Shown piece after piece: positions 1-9,259 of a DNA stretch of 64,000 bases. Made by a program: the position numbers and the translations under genes. This DNA is from Rheinheimera sp. SA_1. Its GTDB lineage: Bacteria > Pseudomonadota > Gammaproteobacteria > Enterobacterales > Alteromonadaceae. How positions within the stretch are numbered: the stretch's first letter is position 1; the number at the start of each line of letters is the position of its first letter. The stretch lies in NCBI RefSeq assembly GCF_001669775.1, contig NZ_LXWK01000015.1:496001-560000 (forward strand). The letters are read 5' to 3'. A model generated the notes under the pieces. That model saw only the letters and a program-made list of their open reading frames with translations. It was not told where the DNA came from and did no database searches.

Positions 1-1136
1 GCATCACCGGAAAGCGCGACGGCAACTTTACTTTTCGCCAACATCGACACTAAAAAAGTAGGGATCTGTGACGAGTCCGCAAATGGTTCGTCATAGATAG
101 ATGCCAATTTGGGAACGACATTTAAGGTATCCTGATCACTTAAATATAGTTCTGTATGATCAGTACCAAGGTGAGACGCAACTTTACTGGCAAAATGCGC
201 TTCATCAAACTCGCGCTGGTCAAATCCAATGGTAAAGGTTTTCACTGGTGACGAAGATAGAGACTGCATTAATGAAACTATCAACGAAGAATCCACACCA
301 CCCGACAAGAAAGCGCCAACGGGCACATCGGACATCAGCTGTGCCTGAACAGAACCTTTGATCATCTGATGCAGTTGTTCAATTATTTCTTGATCCGAAT
401 AATGTGCTGACAGCTTAAGCTCTCTAGCGTGAATTTGCTGCAAACTCCAGTAGGTTCTCACCTCAACATCGCCGGGATGTTCCAAACTCACTTTCAACAT
501 ACACCCCTGCTGCAATTTACTCACAGATTTGTAGATTGAGTAAGGCGCTGGTACATAGCTGTACTGCATATACAACGCCAGCGCATCGCGGTTAATTTCG
601 GCGTCAAACGCTGGATGACATCGCAGTGCTTTTAACTCTGAGCCGAATAAAAAAACGCCCTGACACCAGCCATAATAAAGGGGTTTTTCTCCCATCCGAT
701 CACGAACCAGTACGAGTTCTTTTTGCTGTAAATCCCATACCGCGATACTAAACATTCCGACTAGTTTTTCGACTGTTTGCTCAATGCCCCAATGGTCAAA
801 AGCAGCCAGAATAGTTTCCGTATCAGAATGGCCGCGCCAGACGGCAAAAGAGCATTTTTCCGCCAGTTCATCACGGATCGCCAAGTGATTGTAGATTTCG
901 CCGTTGAACGCAATCACATAACGTTTGGATAAAGAAGCCATAGGCTGATGGCCTGCAGGCGATAAATCAACAATCGCTAAACGTCGATGAGAGAGTCCAA
1001 TACCATCTGCAGGATGGTACCACTGCCCTTGGTCATCAGGTCCTCGATGGGAGATGGAATTTCCCATTTTTATCAACCAATTATTGGCAATTTCTGCATC
1101 TTGCATTTTGCTCAGAAAACCTGCGAATCCACACAT
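1..1136 (-). CDS. Asparagine synthase-like glutamine amidotransferase (partial, C-terminus off the left edge)
   Basis: Class II glutamine amidotransferase of the AsnB family: it hydrolyses glutamine and passes ammonia to an adenylated carboxylate. About 378 of the roughly 600 residues usual for the family are visible. The ATG at 1134-1136 gives Met-Cys-Gly-Phe, so Cys2 becomes the N-terminal nucleophile. Glutaminase motifs SHRGPDDQG (residues 29-37) and FNGEIYNH (77-84) follow, then the synthetase ATP loop SGGVDSS (278-284). It is the last gene seen of a polysaccharide locus that also makes UDP-GalNAcA. AsnB homologues in such loci (for example WbpS of Pseudomonas O-antigen clusters) are thought to amidate uronic acids, so that role is more likely here than free asparagine synthesis, but this is inference. 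Confidence 0.9.
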   Translation of the reverse strand, partial: MCGFAGFLSKMQDAEIANNWLIKMGNSISHRGPDDQGQWYHPADGIGLSHRRLAIVDLSPAGHQPMASLSKRYVIAFNGEIYNHLAIRDELAEKCSFAVWRGHSDTETILAAFDHWGIEQTVEKLVGMFSIAVWDLQQKELVLVRDRMGEKPLYYGWCQGVFLFGSELKALRCHPAFDAEINRDALALYMQYSYVPAPYSIYKSVSKLQQGCMLKVSLEHPGDVEVRTYWSLQQIHARELKLSAHYSDQEIIEQLHQMIKGSVQAQLMSDVPVGAFLSGGVDSSLIVSLMQSLSSSPVKTFTIGFDQREFDEAHFASKVASHLGTDHTELYLSDQDTLNVVPKLASIYDEPFADSSQIPTFLVSMLAKSKVAVALSGD

Positions 1137-1232
1137 AAAAAATTCAACTCCACAGTATTCCCACTGCACTTTTGTATTAAAGTATTATCCAGAAAAGCAA
1201 AGGATCTTCAGGAAAACCGAGCATCCAGCTGT

Positions 1233-2327
1233 TTACTGTAGGCTTTGAAAAATCTCTTCCCAGACTAGCACCACTGTTTCCAAATTGTATTTACCATGGA
1301 CAGCCTCCTCTGCAACGACACCTAATTGGATCCGAGTATCGTCATTAGCCATCAGTTCACGTAACACTTCAGTGAGTGTTGATTGTTCATTTAGAGGTAC
1401 TAACCTAGCAATTAATCCGCGTTCAGTGATCTCGGCAGGTCCGCTTGGACAATCGTAAACAATTGCTGGAACCGCCAGACCCAAGGCTTCCAGCAGGGCA
1501 TTTGGAAAGCCTTCAAAACACGATGTCATCATAAAAATATCGGCGTCTACAAGTTTATTCCATGGTTCCTTAGTATCTCCACAGAGCTTGATTTGCGACT
1601 GACATGAAGACTGACGGATTAAATCTTCTAGATTTTGTCGACATGGGCCATCACCGTAGATGTTTAACTGCCAATCCGGAAATAATTCAGCTACAGCAGC
1701 AAATGCATTAATCACGTGTTCTGTCTGTTTACTTGCGGTCAGTCGCCCTAGGCTGACAACCGTCTTGCCGATTGATAATGCGGATTTCCGATACTCTGAG
1801 CGTGAGAACGGTAGCGGATTTGCGACAACTCTGATTTGGCTAATGTTATTGAATAACTTTGGCACTTTTTTGGCGACAGCATCGGTTTGTACTGTGAGCA
1901 CATCTGCGTACTGATACAAATACTTACAGAGCTTTTTCCACAATAACGGCTGTGGAAAAAACTCTGGGTCGGTCCGTTCACTGACAATGACGGGTACTCG
2001 AAGCCCGACTGTCGCCAATATTGCCATTATATTTGCACTGGGTAAAAAAGACACCACAACATCCGGTTGAGCGTGACGGATCATTTGCCGTAATTTGTAT
2101 AGCCTTGCAAATGACAGTGTTGACTTACCGAACATACAGTGAAGGTCATTGGCCAGATACTTTAATTCGATGGCAGGTTCCAGAGTGAAAAAACATGGGT
2201 CTACCCCAGCATAAGTCGCGACCAACGTCACCTGATGCCCACGCTTGACCCAAGCATTACAAAGTGTTGTTGCAACACGCTCGGCGCCGCCAAACTGGAG
2301 TGAGCTAACCAAAAACATAATATTCAT
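1233..2327 (-). CDS. Glycosyltransferase, GT4 family (GT-B fold)
   Basis: A 364-residue retaining-type glycosyltransferase that probably adds one sugar to the lipid-linked repeat unit on the cytoplasmic side of the membrane. The N-terminus (LVSSLQFGGAERVA) is the usual GT4 acceptor-domain start with the GGAERV motif. Around residues 180-210 lies the hinge with VSLGRLTASKQ, and the C-terminal nucleotide-sugar site carries the E-x7-E pattern in CFEGFPNALLEALG. The start ATG directly abuts the stop of the upstream polymerase-like gene, so the two are translationally linked. The sugar donor and acceptor cannot be read from the sequence. Confidence 0.88.
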   Translation of the reverse strand: MNIMFLVSSLQFGGAERVATTLCNAWVKRGHQVTLVATYAGVDPCFFTLEPAIELKYLANDLHCMFGKSTLSFARLYKLRQMIRHAQPDVVVSFLPSANIMAILATVGLRVPVIVSERTDPEFFPQPLLWKKLCKYLYQYADVLTVQTDAVAKKVPKLFNNISQIRVVANPLPFSRSEYRKSALSIGKTVVSLGRLTASKQTEHVINAFAAVAELFPDWQLNIYGDGPCRQNLEDLIRQSSCQSQIKLCGDTKEPWNKLVDADIFMMTSCFEGFPNALLEALGLAVPAIVYDCPSGPAEITERGLIARLVPLNEQSTLTEVLRELMANDDTRIQLGVVAEEAVHGKYNLETVVLVWEEIFQSLQ

Positions 2328-3299
2328 TTAACGTACCCAATAAATCCATTGGACTATTGAAAAAGCCATAAATGTGAGAATAACCAAAGGTTTTTCAACA
2401 GAACCAAATCTAAATAATGAAACAAAAATGAAAGGCAAAGCTGCAGACAAAAAGCGTAAACCATAGACTGAAAACACTGTACAAAACACGAACACTGACA
2501 GAAATGTTACTGCTATTGCATTAGAGTAATCTCGGAAGAATCTTCTTTCCTGAAAATAACACATAGCCAGGATAAAAACCCATATCGAAGCGTAAGACCA
2601 ATTCGAAGCATCTACATCGTAATTCACACGTCTATCGCCCAAATAACCTAAAATCCAACCGCGTAGCGGTCCTACAGTTAAGGCAACAAGAAAGCCAGTA
2701 AACACGAGTAACATGCATGATACGATGTTCTGAAATTCATACTTTTCCGACCATTTAATAACTAAGTAAACCGCAAATGCGATAAAAGCGAATAAAAATG
2801 TTGCAGTATGGATAAAGAATGCTGCACAAACTAATAAAAATATTAAAAATCGCACCTTAACGTTGTAAGCAAAAAGTAAAAGAACCATTGCCGCAGCCAT
2901 TCGAAGCTGCGAACATGCCAAATCGACAAAGATAGGATTAATCAAAAAAATAATACCTAACAAACCGACTCTGGAAGCTATAAAATAACTGTAGGAGAAT
3001 GCAGTTAAAAATGTAACGGCACCAAATATTTCATTGAGTGACAGCCCAACAGACGTGTTTAACCAACGAACCCCTTTGTTCCAGAGTTGCTCATTAAATA
3101 GGAAGAAGAAAAAGGTTTCTTTGCTAAAATCAACTTCTACATCAGGTTTACCCTGAAACATGTAAAAATAAATGCCACGGTCTTCAAACCGAATTCCCTG
3201 AAGCGCTTCCCAATCTATAAGCAAAAATGCCGTTGCAAAAATAAATGCTGCAACAAAAGATAAGAATTTTTTTTCAAACTCTTGCGAAACGCTATACAT
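2328..3299 (-). CDS. EpsG/Wzy-like polysaccharide polymerase, multi-pass membrane protein
   Basis: A 323-residue protein made almost wholly of hydrophobic segments (about nine or ten membrane spans by eye). The central stretch around residues 125-165, CSQLRMAAAMVLLLFAY then CAAFFIHTATFLF, has the conserved Arg and His pattern of the EpsG family, whose members act as repeat-unit polymerases. It sits between two glycosyltransferases and next to a Wzx flippase, which is where Wzy is expected; no other polymerase candidate is visible in the locus. Its start overlaps the stop of the preceding GT2 gene by 8 bases. The DNA looks richer in A and T than the flagellar genes, as is common for O-antigen polymerase genes. 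Assignment as Wzy is inference from topology and context. Confidence 0.7.
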   Translation of the reverse strand: MYSVSQEFEKKFLSFVAAFIFATAFLLIDWEALQGIRFEDRGIYFYMFQGKPDVEVDFSKETFFFFLFNEQLWNKGVRWLNTSVGLSLNEIFGAVTFLTAFSYSYFIASRVGLLGIIFLINPIFVDLACSQLRMAAAMVLLLFAYNVKVRFLIFLLVCAAFFIHTATFLFAFIAFAVYLVIKWSEKYEFQNIVSCMLLVFTGFLVALTVGPLRGWILGYLGDRRVNYDVDASNWSYASIWVFILAMCYFQERRFFRDYSNAIAVTFLSVFVFCTVFSVYGLRFLSAALPFIFVSLFRFGSVEKPLVILTFMAFSIVQWIYWVR

Positions 3300-4242
3300 T
3301 TAAATCCGTACCACGTTCAAAAGCTTTATTCAGATTTTTAATTCGACTCGAATCAAAAATCTTCCAAATCAAGACCAAATCAGTAAATCGAGGCAGCGCC
3401 TTGCACGAGATAAATAACTTTATAAACTTCATTTTTAATGGATGTCTTAAATATAATCGCGTGAACACTTCAAAAAGAGCCTGTGCTGCAAATGCGCGTT
3501 TAAGTTCCGGATTTTCCTTCAACATCAATGTCATAAAGTCTAACTTTGCAATACCGACATACATTCCGCCTTTTTGACGAGTTAGCGTCTGATCCTGGCT
3601 GAAGAAACGGTAAACACCATAAGGTTCATCAATGTAGGCAGCATAACCACCATTTTTTACAAAGGTGAGAGTGATGTAATAATCGATGGTCGGCTTATCA
3701 CAGACGGTGAGCGATTTTGCACTTGCCCGATACATACTTCCGGAATGACAACCGGTCATTCCATAAAATTTAGCTAAATCCGCAAAGTAAAATCGATCTT
3801 GCCCTGTGATTTCTTTCAAGGGCACAACTGGCATACCCAGTGCAGTTTGTCCCTTCTCATTAAGGACCACCATCCGGTGCCAAACGATATTACAGTCAGA
3901 GTTATCATCGAGATAGGATTTTAATGCTTGAAGTTTGCCTGGCAGTGCATAGTCATCGCCATCCAAATGGGCAATATATTTACCTTGGGCTGGGTTATGC
4001 ACAGAGAAATAATTGCCTATAGGACCAACATTCACTTCGTGCCGAATAACCCGGATGAGTTCCGGATGCTCTTTTTGCATTGATAGCAGTTCATCACTGG
4101 TCCCATCCGTTGAGCAATCATCACCAACGATAATTTCAAAATCACAGTCAACCACCTGTTCAACAATGCTCTGAATGCAACGCCGGATATAATTGACTTG
4201 GTTATAAGTGACAATACAAATACTAATCAATGGTTTATGCAT
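3292..4242 (-). CDS. Glycosyltransferase, GT2 family (GT-A fold)
   Basis: An inverting family 2 glycosyltransferase of 316 residues. From the chosen start the protein begins MHKPLISICIVTYNQ, the standard GT2 opening. The nucleotide-binding DDCSTDGT motif follows near residue 42 and the metal-binding LDGDD near residue 95. A longer reading frame opens 60 bases earlier (4302), but it would run 68 bases into the flippase gene; the internal ATG at 4240-4242 leaves an 8-base overlap like the other junctions in this operon. It probably transfers one sugar of the repeat unit; donor and linkage are unknown. Confidence 0.88.
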   Translation of the reverse strand: MHKPLISICIVTYNQVNYIRRCIQSIVEQVVDCDFEIIVGDDCSTDGTSDELLSMQKEHPELIRVIRHEVNVGPIGNYFSVHNPAQGKYIAHLDGDDYALPGKLQALKSYLDDNSDCNIVWHRMVVLNEKGQTALGMPVVPLKEITGQDRFYFADLAKFYGMTGCHSGSMYRASAKSLTVCDKPTIDYYITLTFVKNGGYAAYIDEPYGVYRFFSQDQTLTRQKGGMYVGIAKLDFMTLMLKENPELKRAFAAQALFEVFTRLYLRHPLKMKFIKLFISCKALPRFTDLVLIWKIFDSSRIKNLNKAFERGTDLNV

Positions 4243-5752
4243 AATGTGATTTGATCCAATGTTCAATAAATTTACGAAATGTTTTCGAAGACAATGCCGC
4301 AATCAAAGTTAGAAAAACCCAAATTGCGCTAGTTGTAACTACAACCTCAGCAGTTCCTTTTAAAGCAAGGTTTGAATATTCAAGAACATAACTTATCAAC
4401 GTGACCGCGCAAATCGCTGGGACAAAATCGACAAACACGTAATTACGAAATGCAAACTTGGAAAACTTACCAATCAGAACCGGTTGCCAAACGAAGAAAT
4501 AAATAATAACAGAAATACACCAGGCCCATGAGCAACCTTCTACACCTGCAAAATAAATCCCTATTGGAGCAGAGACGACAATACAGACCAACAAGAACAG
4601 TGAACTAAGGTTGCGTAATCGCAAATCGCCAGCGGCAAAATTAAGTACATAAGAAACTGATGCTATTGCCAATACGGAATTACCTAACACATACCATTTA
4701 AGTATCGGATTAACTTGAGCCACAAAGTCCGGTTCATTCGACCATATGGATAACAATTCTGCACCATACAAAAAGGTTATGGCGCAAGTAGGCAGTACGA
4801 GGACAGTCACAGAAGTGAGTAAAATTCCAAAAATATGACTAATTGCCTCGAAGCTGCCACTGGAATAAAGTATCGTTACCTTTGGTAAGGCGGCATTAAT
4901 CATTGGAGCAGTCATGACTGTAATCACTCCGGCGACAGTAACCGCGATGTAGAAAAAGCTAAAATCAGCAAGTTCAGACATAGCGGAAACATAAATTTTA
5001 TCGACCTGTGTGGTTGCAATCCACAGTAATGTCGAAACGCCAACTGCGATACAAAAGCTAAACGTCTGAGCATATTCAGCTTTTGACAAAGGTCGAACTT
5101 CAATCGAATCCGCAAAATTTAAAAGTTTATTTGTTTTGGCAACTAACAAAACTAATTCGAATAACTGGATCATGAGTTGATAAGCAAAATACTCAACAAT
5201 CGTGAAATCCCAAAAATACATGAGAGGAATTATCACCAAAAATTTCAGAGTAGTGATACTAACGTTAAAAACAGCTAGCCAACGTAGCGCATCCAAACCA
5301 AAAACCAGAGATCGATAATAAATACATATCCATCTCAAGGACAAAATTAAGGCGATTAACTGAATACAATGATTTACAAGTTGCGGTTCTAAATCATCAG
5401 AATTTAACCATACCTTTGCAACAAAATCGGATCCAAAAAAGAACAAGGAAAAAATAAAAACAGCTAAGATCAGGAAAATTTTCTTTAAATGATGAAGAAG
5501 TGACTTAAAAAATGCAGCTTCGCCTATCCCAGAGCGGTATCTCGAAGATTCTCTGCTAAGTAACGCAGAAAAACCTAAATCCAACATATTCATTATGGAC
5601 TGAAGCAGAACTGAAAATGCGATCAGGCCATAAACTGAAGGTCCGAAAAAGTTTGTAAATACCGGGATAACCATGATGGCTACCAGAGCCATGTACAGTT
5701 GGCTTCCAGAATTCCAAATTACTGAATTCATTATTTTTGTAGACATCGGCAT
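4235..5752 (-). CDS. wzx: Wzx-type repeat-unit flippase
   Basis: A polysaccharide-biosynthesis flippase of the MATE/MOP superfamily, about 505 residues with roughly 12-14 hydrophobic segments over the whole length. The N-terminal part (IMNSVIWNSGSQLYMALVAI then FTNFFGPSVYGLIAF) is the usual Wzx opening with the conserved helix 1 and 2 boundary. It would move undecaprenyl-diphosphate-linked repeat units across the inner membrane for Wzy. The start is uncertain: a TTG at 5782 gives ten more residues and overlaps the upstream gene by 14 bases, while ATG codons lie at 5752 and 5746. None has a clear ribosome binding site, so I chose the first ATG. Confidence 0.88.
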   Translation of the reverse strand: MPMSTKIMNSVIWNSGSQLYMALVAIMVIPVFTNFFGPSVYGLIAFSVLLQSIMNMLDLGFSALLSRESSRYRSGIGEAAFFKSLLHHLKKIFLILAVFIFSLFFFGSDFVAKVWLNSDDLEPQLVNHCIQLIALILSLRWICIYYRSLVFGLDALRWLAVFNVSITTLKFLVIIPLMYFWDFTIVEYFAYQLMIQLFELVLLVAKTNKLLNFADSIEVRPLSKAEYAQTFSFCIAVGVSTLLWIATTQVDKIYVSAMSELADFSFFYIAVTVAGVITVMTAPMINAALPKVTILYSSGSFEAISHIFGILLTSVTVLVLPTCAITFLYGAELLSIWSNEPDFVAQVNPILKWYVLGNSVLAIASVSYVLNFAAGDLRLRNLSSLFLLVCIVVSAPIGIYFAGVEGCSWAWCISVIIYFFVWQPVLIGKFSKFAFRNYVFVDFVPAICAVTLISYVLEYSNLALKGTAEVVVTTSAIWVFLTLIAALSSKTFRKFIEHWIKSHYA

Positions 5753-5768
5753 CAACTTAAAAAGCTCA

Positions 5769-6188
5769 TTAGCTGTCGCCAATGCTTTCGAATTTTTGGC
5801 TTAAAGCGAATAAACCAGTCTTACGCAGTTTAAAAAAACACGCAGGTAGTGAAAACGTCTGACAATCGTGACTAACAACCTTCGTAGCGGCGCTTTCAAA
5901 CATGGTCACAGCGGGATAGTCATCACTTAAGCGATGAATTAAGACTCGGGATGTGAAATTAAAATCATCTGCCAGATTGGTTTTACTATACAGGGCAATA
6001 TGGGAATAGTTGCCAAGTTCAATGCAACCCTCCCCGGCGAATAGCACGGCAAAATCGTCAGTAAGGACATGATTGCCAATCGTGATCTGGCTACAATCAT
6101 AAAAACTGTCTTTATCTGAAATATGCACCGGATCGCCTAGGCGGGCAAGCCCCTTTGCCGACAACTGTTCGCAGGTTGACAAAGCCAT
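5769..6188 (-). CDS. Left-handed beta-helix acyltransferase, apparently C-terminally shortened
   Basis: About 139 residues. The N-terminal two thirds resemble sugar O/N-acetyltransferases of the hexapeptide family found next to dTDP-amino-sugar genes: a leading EQLSAKGLARLG helix, then ITIGNHVLTDDFAVLFAGEG and CIELGNYSHIALYS, and a TSRVLIHRLSDDY turn. Full-length relatives are around 200 residues and continue with several more hexapeptide coils and the acetyl-CoA region; here the sequence after about residue 95 (ESAATKVVSHDCQTFSLP) no longer looks like a beta-helix, and I could not find the missing part in the other two frames. The ATG at 6186-6188 fits the family start and lies just past the aminotransferase stop. 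It would N- or O-acylate the 4-amino sugar if active; it may be a decayed gene. Confidence 0.6.
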   Translation of the reverse strand: MALSTCEQLSAKGLARLGDPVHISDKDSFYDCSQITIGNHVLTDDFAVLFAGEGCIELGNYSHIALYSKTNLADDFNFTSRVLIHRLSDDYPAVTMFESAATKVVSHDCQTFSLPACFFKLRKTGLFALSQKFESIGDS

Positions 6189-6189
6189 A

Positions 6190-7275
6190 TCAGAGGCTCT
6201 GCCTGACGGCATCACAGATGTATGTTATTTCAGTTGCCGCTAAATCGAAATACAACGGCAAACACAAGGTACGGCTGGCGTAATCTTCCGACACCACACA
6301 AGTTTTCATACCTGGATATTGATAATCCGCTAAGGTGTTGATTGAAGGCGAAAAATAACGGCGCGCAGCGATTCCTTTTGCGGCAAGGGCGTTGAAAACT
6401 ACGGTCGCTTCCCCGGCACTTCGCAGCAAAATCGGGAAATAGGCTCCGTTAAAATTACCTGAAGTATGCCAGAGTGGCAGTGTGACTACGTCCTTCAATA
6501 AGCTTTGATATAAACAGAAATTTGCCTGACGTTTCTCCAGCACAGTGTCAATATTATCCAGTACTGCTAAACCCATCGCTGCGTGTGCTTCACTCATTTT
6601 GCAATTGATACCAGGACCGCCAATGCTGCCAATTCGCGTATCAATGCCAAAATTAGTCATTTTTTCTGCTGCTGCATAGGCGTCAGCGTCGGCAAAGACT
6701 ACGGCCCCACCTTCGATGGTGTGAAACACTTTCGTCGCATGAAAACTGAGCGTTGACGCATCACCAAAATTCAGCACACTCTGGCCGTCCACTTTGATAC
6801 CAAAGGCATGCGCAGCATCATAAATTACTTTCAGGCCGTGCTCTTTGCGGATTGTTTCAAAAGCATGCACATCACAGGGATTGCCGTACACGTGAACCGG
6901 GACAACTGCGGTAATATCATGATGCAAACGTGCCAGTACATCTTTGGGATCTAAATTGAAACTACCAGGTTCAATGTCGGCAAATTCCGGCCGGATCCCT
7001 TCCCACTGTAACGAGCTGCTGGTGGCAATAAAGGTAAAAGGTGTGGTCAATGCGGCAGTCTTAACCTGCAACGCCCGATAAGCCAGTTGCATGGCCAGAG
7101 TCCCATTGGCAACTAACAACAAGTTTTTGACGCCGAGCCAATCCTCCAGCCGTTCTTTCAGCTGTTGCACCAGCGGGCCATTATTGGTCAGCCAATTACG
7201 GGCATAGGCTTGTTCCAGGTATTTTTGATACTCTGCAAAAGGCGGCTGATAAGGTCGGTTTACCGGAATATTCAT
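6190..7275 (-). CDS. DegT/DnrJ/EryC1 sugar aminotransferase, VioA-like
   Basis: A PLP-dependent aminotransferase of 361 residues. The N-terminal signature NWLTNNGPLVQQLKERLEDW and the ANGTLAMQLA loop fit the VioA type, which makes dTDP-4-amino-4,6-dideoxy-D-glucose from the RmlB product. Asp153 in YDAAHAFG should hold the pyridine nitrogen, and Lys182 in FHATKVFHTIEGG is the Schiff-base lysine. No ketoisomerase (FdtA/QdtA) is nearby, which argues against a 3-amino sugar. A WecE-like product (the 4-epimer, Fuc4N) is the main alternative. The ATG overlaps the rmlA stop as ATGA; a GTG one codon earlier is possible. Confidence 0.85.
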   Translation of the reverse strand: MNIPVNRPYQPPFAEYQKYLEQAYARNWLTNNGPLVQQLKERLEDWLGVKNLLLVANGTLAMQLAYRALQVKTAALTTPFTFIATSSSLQWEGIRPEFADIEPGSFNLDPKDVLARLHHDITAVVPVHVYGNPCDVHAFETIRKEHGLKVIYDAAHAFGIKVDGQSVLNFGDASTLSFHATKVFHTIEGGAVVFADADAYAAAEKMTNFGIDTRIGSIGGPGINCKMSEAHAAMGLAVLDNIDTVLEKRQANFCLYQSLLKDVVTLPLWHTSGNFNGAYFPILLRSAGEATVVFNALAAKGIAARRYFSPSINTLADYQYPGMKTCVVSEDYASRTLCLPLYFDLAATEITYICDAVRQSL

Positions 7276-8138
7276 CACTGCACTAAATCCATTAAATACT
7301 GGCCATAACTGTTTTTTGCCATCAGATTGGCGCGAACGAGCAACTGCTGCAGATCAATCCAGCCCTGGTTGTAGGCAATTTCTTCCAGCGCGGCAATTTT
7401 AAATCCCTGGCGGTGTTCAATGGTTTGCACAAACATACTGGCTTCGAGCAGACTTTCATGTGTGCCGGTGTCCAGCCAGGCAAATCCACGCCCCAGCATT
7501 TCCATCTGTAATTGTCCGAGATCCAAATAGGCCTGATTCACGCAGGTGATCTCAAGCTCGCCACGCGCCGAAGGTTGGATTGATTTAGCAATATCAATGA
7601 CGTTATTGTCATAAAAATACAAACCGGTCGCCGCATAATTTGACTTGGGTTTCAGCGGTTTCTCTTCCAGCGACAACACTTTTTGGTCTTTATCAAACTC
7701 CACCACACCAAAGCGCTGCGGATCTTTGACCTGATAACCAAAGATAGTAGCGCCGGTCTTACGGCTGGCCGCACGCTGCAATTTCGGACTAAACCCTTGA
7801 CCGTAAAAAATATTGTCGCCTAACACCAGACAAACCGCATCGTTACCAATAAAGGATTCGCCAATCAGAAAAGCTTGCGCCAATCCATCAGGACTGTCCT
7901 GCACGGCATAGGTCAGTGCAATACCAAAATTGCTGCCATCACCGAGCAAACGGGTAAAGGAAGCCTGATCTTCGGGTGTGGTAATGATTAAAATATCGCG
8001 AATGCCGGCCAACATCAGCACCGACAACGGGTAATAAATCATCGGTTTGTCATACACCGGCAGCAACTGCTTGGAAATACCCTGGGTAATCGGATATAAC
8101 CTGGTGCCTGAGCCACCTGCCAGAATGATACCTTTCAT
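7275..8138 (-). CDS. rmlA: Glucose-1-phosphate thymidylyltransferase RmlA
   Basis: Makes dTDP-glucose from glucose-1-phosphate and dTTP, the entry to dTDP-deoxysugars. The 287-residue length is typical. The N-terminal nucleotide-binding loop [15 protein letters not shown] is complete, followed by [18 protein letters not shown] and the VLGDNIFYG metal/sugar motif near residue 110, and the EEKP and [10 protein letters not shown] motifs further on. It overlaps rmlB upstream and the aminotransferase downstream by ATGA, so the three are co-translated. rmlC and rmlD are absent nearby, consistent with the pathway branching to an amino sugar rather than rhamnose. Confidence 0.96.
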   Translation of the reverse strand: MKGIILAGGSGTRLYPITQGISKQLLPVYDKPMIYYPLSVLMLAGIRDILIITTPEDQASFTRLLGDGSNFGIALTYAVQDSPDGLAQAFLIGESFIGNDAVCLVLGDNIFYGQGFSPKLQRAASRKTGATIFGYQVKDPQRFGVVEFDKDQKVLSLEEKPLKPKSNYAATGLYFYDNNVIDIAKSIQPSARGELEITCVNQAYLDLGQLQMEMLGRGFAWLDTGTHESLLEASMFVQTIEHRQGFKIAALEEIAYNQGWIDLQQLLVRANLMAKNSYGQYLMDLVQ

Positions 8139-9205
8139 TGTTGATTTCCTGCACCAAGCCGCTGAAGCTGATAACTACCGTTTAACACCGCCTGTGACCA
8201 AGCCGGGTGCTGCAGGTACCACAATACGGTTTTGCGTAAGCCACTTTCGAATGTTTCTTGCGGTCTCCAGCCTAACTCGGATTCAATCTTGCCGGCATCA
8301 ATCGCGTAACGCAGATCATGGCCTGGCCGGTCAGTGACATAGGTGATCAAATCCCGATAATGGCTGATACCAGCAGGTTTTTGCGGCGCGAGTTCTTCTA
8401 ATAAGCTACAGATTGCTTCAACCACTTCGATATTCTGCTTTTCGTTATGGCCACCGATGTTATAGGTCTCGCCAATACCGCCGCGTGTCACTACCTGATA
8501 CAAAGCTATGGCGTGATCTTCGACATAAAGCCAATCGCGGATTTGATTGCCTTTGCCATATACCGGCAACGGTTTACCAGCCAGTGCATTCAGGATAATC
8601 AGCGGGATCAGTTTTTCCGGAAAATGATAAGGGCCATAATTGTTTGAACAATTGGTAATGACCACTGGCAAACCATAAGTCCGGTGCCAGGCGCGAACCA
8701 AATGGTCACTGGCCGCTTTTGAAGCAGAATACGGGCTGCTTGGCGCATAAGGTGTTTGCTCGGTGAACAAATCGTCACTGCCATGCAAATCGCCATACAC
8801 TTCATCGGTCGAAATATGATGGAAACGAAATGTCAGACGGCGTTCCGGACTGAGGCTCTGCCAATACTGGCGGCACGCTTCAAGCAAGCTGTAAGTGCCA
8901 ACAATATTGGTGTGAATAAAGTCAGCCGGGCCATCAATAGAGCGGTCAACATGGCTCTCTGCGGCCAGATGCATCATCAGATCCGGTTGATAAGATTGCA
9001 GCACTTCTGACACGCTGGCGCTCTGTGTGATATCAAGCTGTACAAAGCTATACCGAGGATTGCTGCTAACATCGGCCAGCGACTGCAAATTGCCGGCATA
9101 AGTCAGCTTATCAAGATTCATCACTGAATCATTCGTCTGTTGAATGATATACCGAACCAGTGCAGAACCGATAAAACCGGCTCCGCCCGTCACTAAAATT
9201 TTCAA
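8135..9205 (-). CDS. rmlB: dTDP-glucose 4,6-dehydratase RmlB
   Basis: Extended short-chain dehydrogenase that converts dTDP-glucose to dTDP-4-keto-6-deoxyglucose. It shows the NAD-binding [13 protein letters not shown] at the N-terminus, [12 protein letters not shown], the STDEVYGDL segment that carries the catalytic Thr, Asp and Glu, and the [12 protein letters not shown] active-site Tyr-x3-Lys. At 356 residues it is of normal length. There is no ATG: translation must begin at TTG (9203-9205), which gives the conserved [11 protein letters not shown] and has an AGAGAG ribosome binding site a few bases upstream. It feeds the VioA-like aminotransferase. Confidence 0.96.
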   Translation of the reverse strand: MKILVTGGAGFIGSALVRYIIQQTNDSVMNLDKLTYAGNLQSLADVSSNPRYSFVQLDITQSASVSEVLQSYQPDLMMHLAAESHVDRSIDGPADFIHTNIVGTYSLLEACRQYWQSLSPERRLTFRFHHISTDEVYGDLHGSDDLFTEQTPYAPSSPYSASKAASDHLVRAWHRTYGLPVVITNCSNNYGPYHFPEKLIPLIILNALAGKPLPVYGKGNQIRDWLYVEDHAIALYQVVTRGGIGETYNIGGHNEKQNIEVVEAICSLLEELAPQKPAGISHYRDLITYVTDRPGHDLRYAIDAGKIESELGWRPQETFESGLRKTVLWYLQHPAWSQAVLNGSYQLQRLGAGNQQ

Positions 9206-9259
9206 ATTTACTCTCTTTCTGTCAAAGCTTTACAACGGTAAGTCTGCTGTTACCTGTTC

